A stretch of 64,000 nt of DNA, from NCBI RefSeq assembly GCF_910596095.1, contig NC_056552.1, positions 6,987,111-7,051,110 of the forward strand, read 5' to 3'. Numbering within the stretch: position 1 is the first letter of the stretch; each line of letters opens with the position of its first letter. The notes under the pieces were generated by a model. It ran no database searches. It was given only the letters and a program-made list of their open reading frames with translations, and was not told the DNA's origin. Below are positions 62,931 through 64,000 of this stretch, piece after piece. This DNA is from Thunnus maccoyii. Taxonomy: Eukaryota > Chordata > Actinopteri > Scombriformes > Scombridae. The translations under genes and the position numbers were made by a program.

Positions 62931-64000
62931 AGTGTTCAACTAGTGAACCACAAGATGTTTTTTATTGTGGAACAATTGAGAAATTTAGTTTAAATTTAAT
63001 GCATTTGTCGCAAGGTGAGCTCTGAAGCATCTACAAAATGAAATATGGTCATTTCTGGTGCTTTATATCAGAAGGATTTGCAAAAAGCGACACAACATTA
63101 TTGACTTTCTGTTGCATTTCTAACAGAGTAGCTGCTCAAGAAGTGTTTGCTGCCTCCAGTGGTCAATACACGTCAATTAATTTGGAACAGAACACTGGGA
63201 ACTTTATATTTACGAGACACAGGTGTCTCCAAATCAACAACGGCTGAAGTTTCAAGGATTTCCCCTAACTTTTTGAAACTTAAAACAGTTCGCAGCTGAG
63301 TTTCAAAACATCAACACTGAGTCAGCAGGAAATTCTGAGGTTTGGCAACGATATCGGATGTCGTAACAAAATTAGCGAATGTACTTTTTATACATGATAC
63401 ACGCATGAGAGCAAGTTCAGACTAGAACATTGGACCTACATGTTTAGTCTGTCTCTGAACACATTTTCAATCAAAAACTCCCACTGATGTCAAAGTTCGA
63501 CTAGCACATCTGTGTTGTTACTGGAATGCCAAAACTCATTCAGAGTTCTGGCCTAATAGTGGCATCTCATGAACAAGTAAGGAGTAAGTAAACCCAGACA
63601 CATGAGGGAAAAAAACACTCCCACACACAGATGAAGCTCAAAAAAATCACAGACAGGAATTTAGAAATTTAAAGAAAGAAATAACTCCCCAAATGGAATA
63701 GTACTAGCTATAGGCTCCTAAACTGTTTGGTATAGTTTTGGCCTGTTTTATGTCTGTACATGTATTTTTATGCACCATATTATTTTGGGTGTATTCTGGT
63801 ACAGAATGAAGTCTTGTGCAGGGATTTTCTGACCTCTGTGGAGGCACATTTTATCATCCACAGCAGCTGTGTAAGAATTTGACAAAGCCTGTTCCTTTTC
63901 TACAAAGCACAGCACGATGCCTTGTCTCCTACCTGTCCACATGAACATAAGATTGACTGCTAGAGTGAATATCAAGGAATGGACAGAAACATTAGAGAAA
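62931..64000. other. No gene seen to the right edge
   Basis: AT-rich DNA; a repeat-like phrase (gctgcctccagtggtcaata) occurs near 63150. No exon recognised. Confidence 0.4.

Overview
The window looks like nuclear DNA of a ray-finned (teleost, probably percomorph) fish. It holds large multi-exon genes with canonical GT-AG introns, AT-rich introns and intergenic DNA, many microsatellites, and many short palindromic MITE-like repeats and LINE 3' tails of kinds common in teleosts. Nothing prokaryotic or viral was seen. All exon models were built by hand from reading frame, splice sites, codon phase across each intron and remembered family members. No search was run.

Layout. 1-10.7 kb is intergenic or intronic DNA with repeats and no recognisable gene. 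At 10.7-11.0 kb a GC-rich patch carries a probable first coding exon (minus strand) of an unidentified gene running left. 13.5-21.9 kb is a complete 20-coding-exon acsl5 on the minus strand (682 aa). 24.9-41.2 kb is a complete 21-exon receptor guanylate cyclase, gucy2g, on the plus strand (1,097 aa). 43.1-48.2 kb is a complete 9-coding-exon tectb (beta-tectorin, 328 aa) on the minus strand. 51.4-53.6 kb is a compact 4-exon Dickkopf-family secreted protein on the minus strand (196 aa). 53.7-64 kb holds no gene I can recognise, only repeats and possible regulatory DNA.

Gene relations. From memory, order and orientation tectb / gucy2g / acsl5 match human 10q25 (TECTB, GUCY2G pseudogene, ACSL5), so this is an old synteny block in which the cyclase remains intact. 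acsl5 and gucy2g are divergent (head to head). gucy2g and tectb are convergent. tectb and the Dickkopf-like gene are in tandem. The genes have unrelated jobs (fatty-acid activation, cGMP signalling, inner-ear matrix, Wnt-pathway-type secreted factor).

Most distinctive items: the Dickkopf-like gene, which has a DKK3-type short linker but no long N-terminal region and only eight cysteines in its first domain; a perfect 43-bp hairpin in a gucy2g intron; a roughly 500-bp foldback element in another gucy2g intron with a half copy just past the gene; and several start, stop and splice details that could affect expression.
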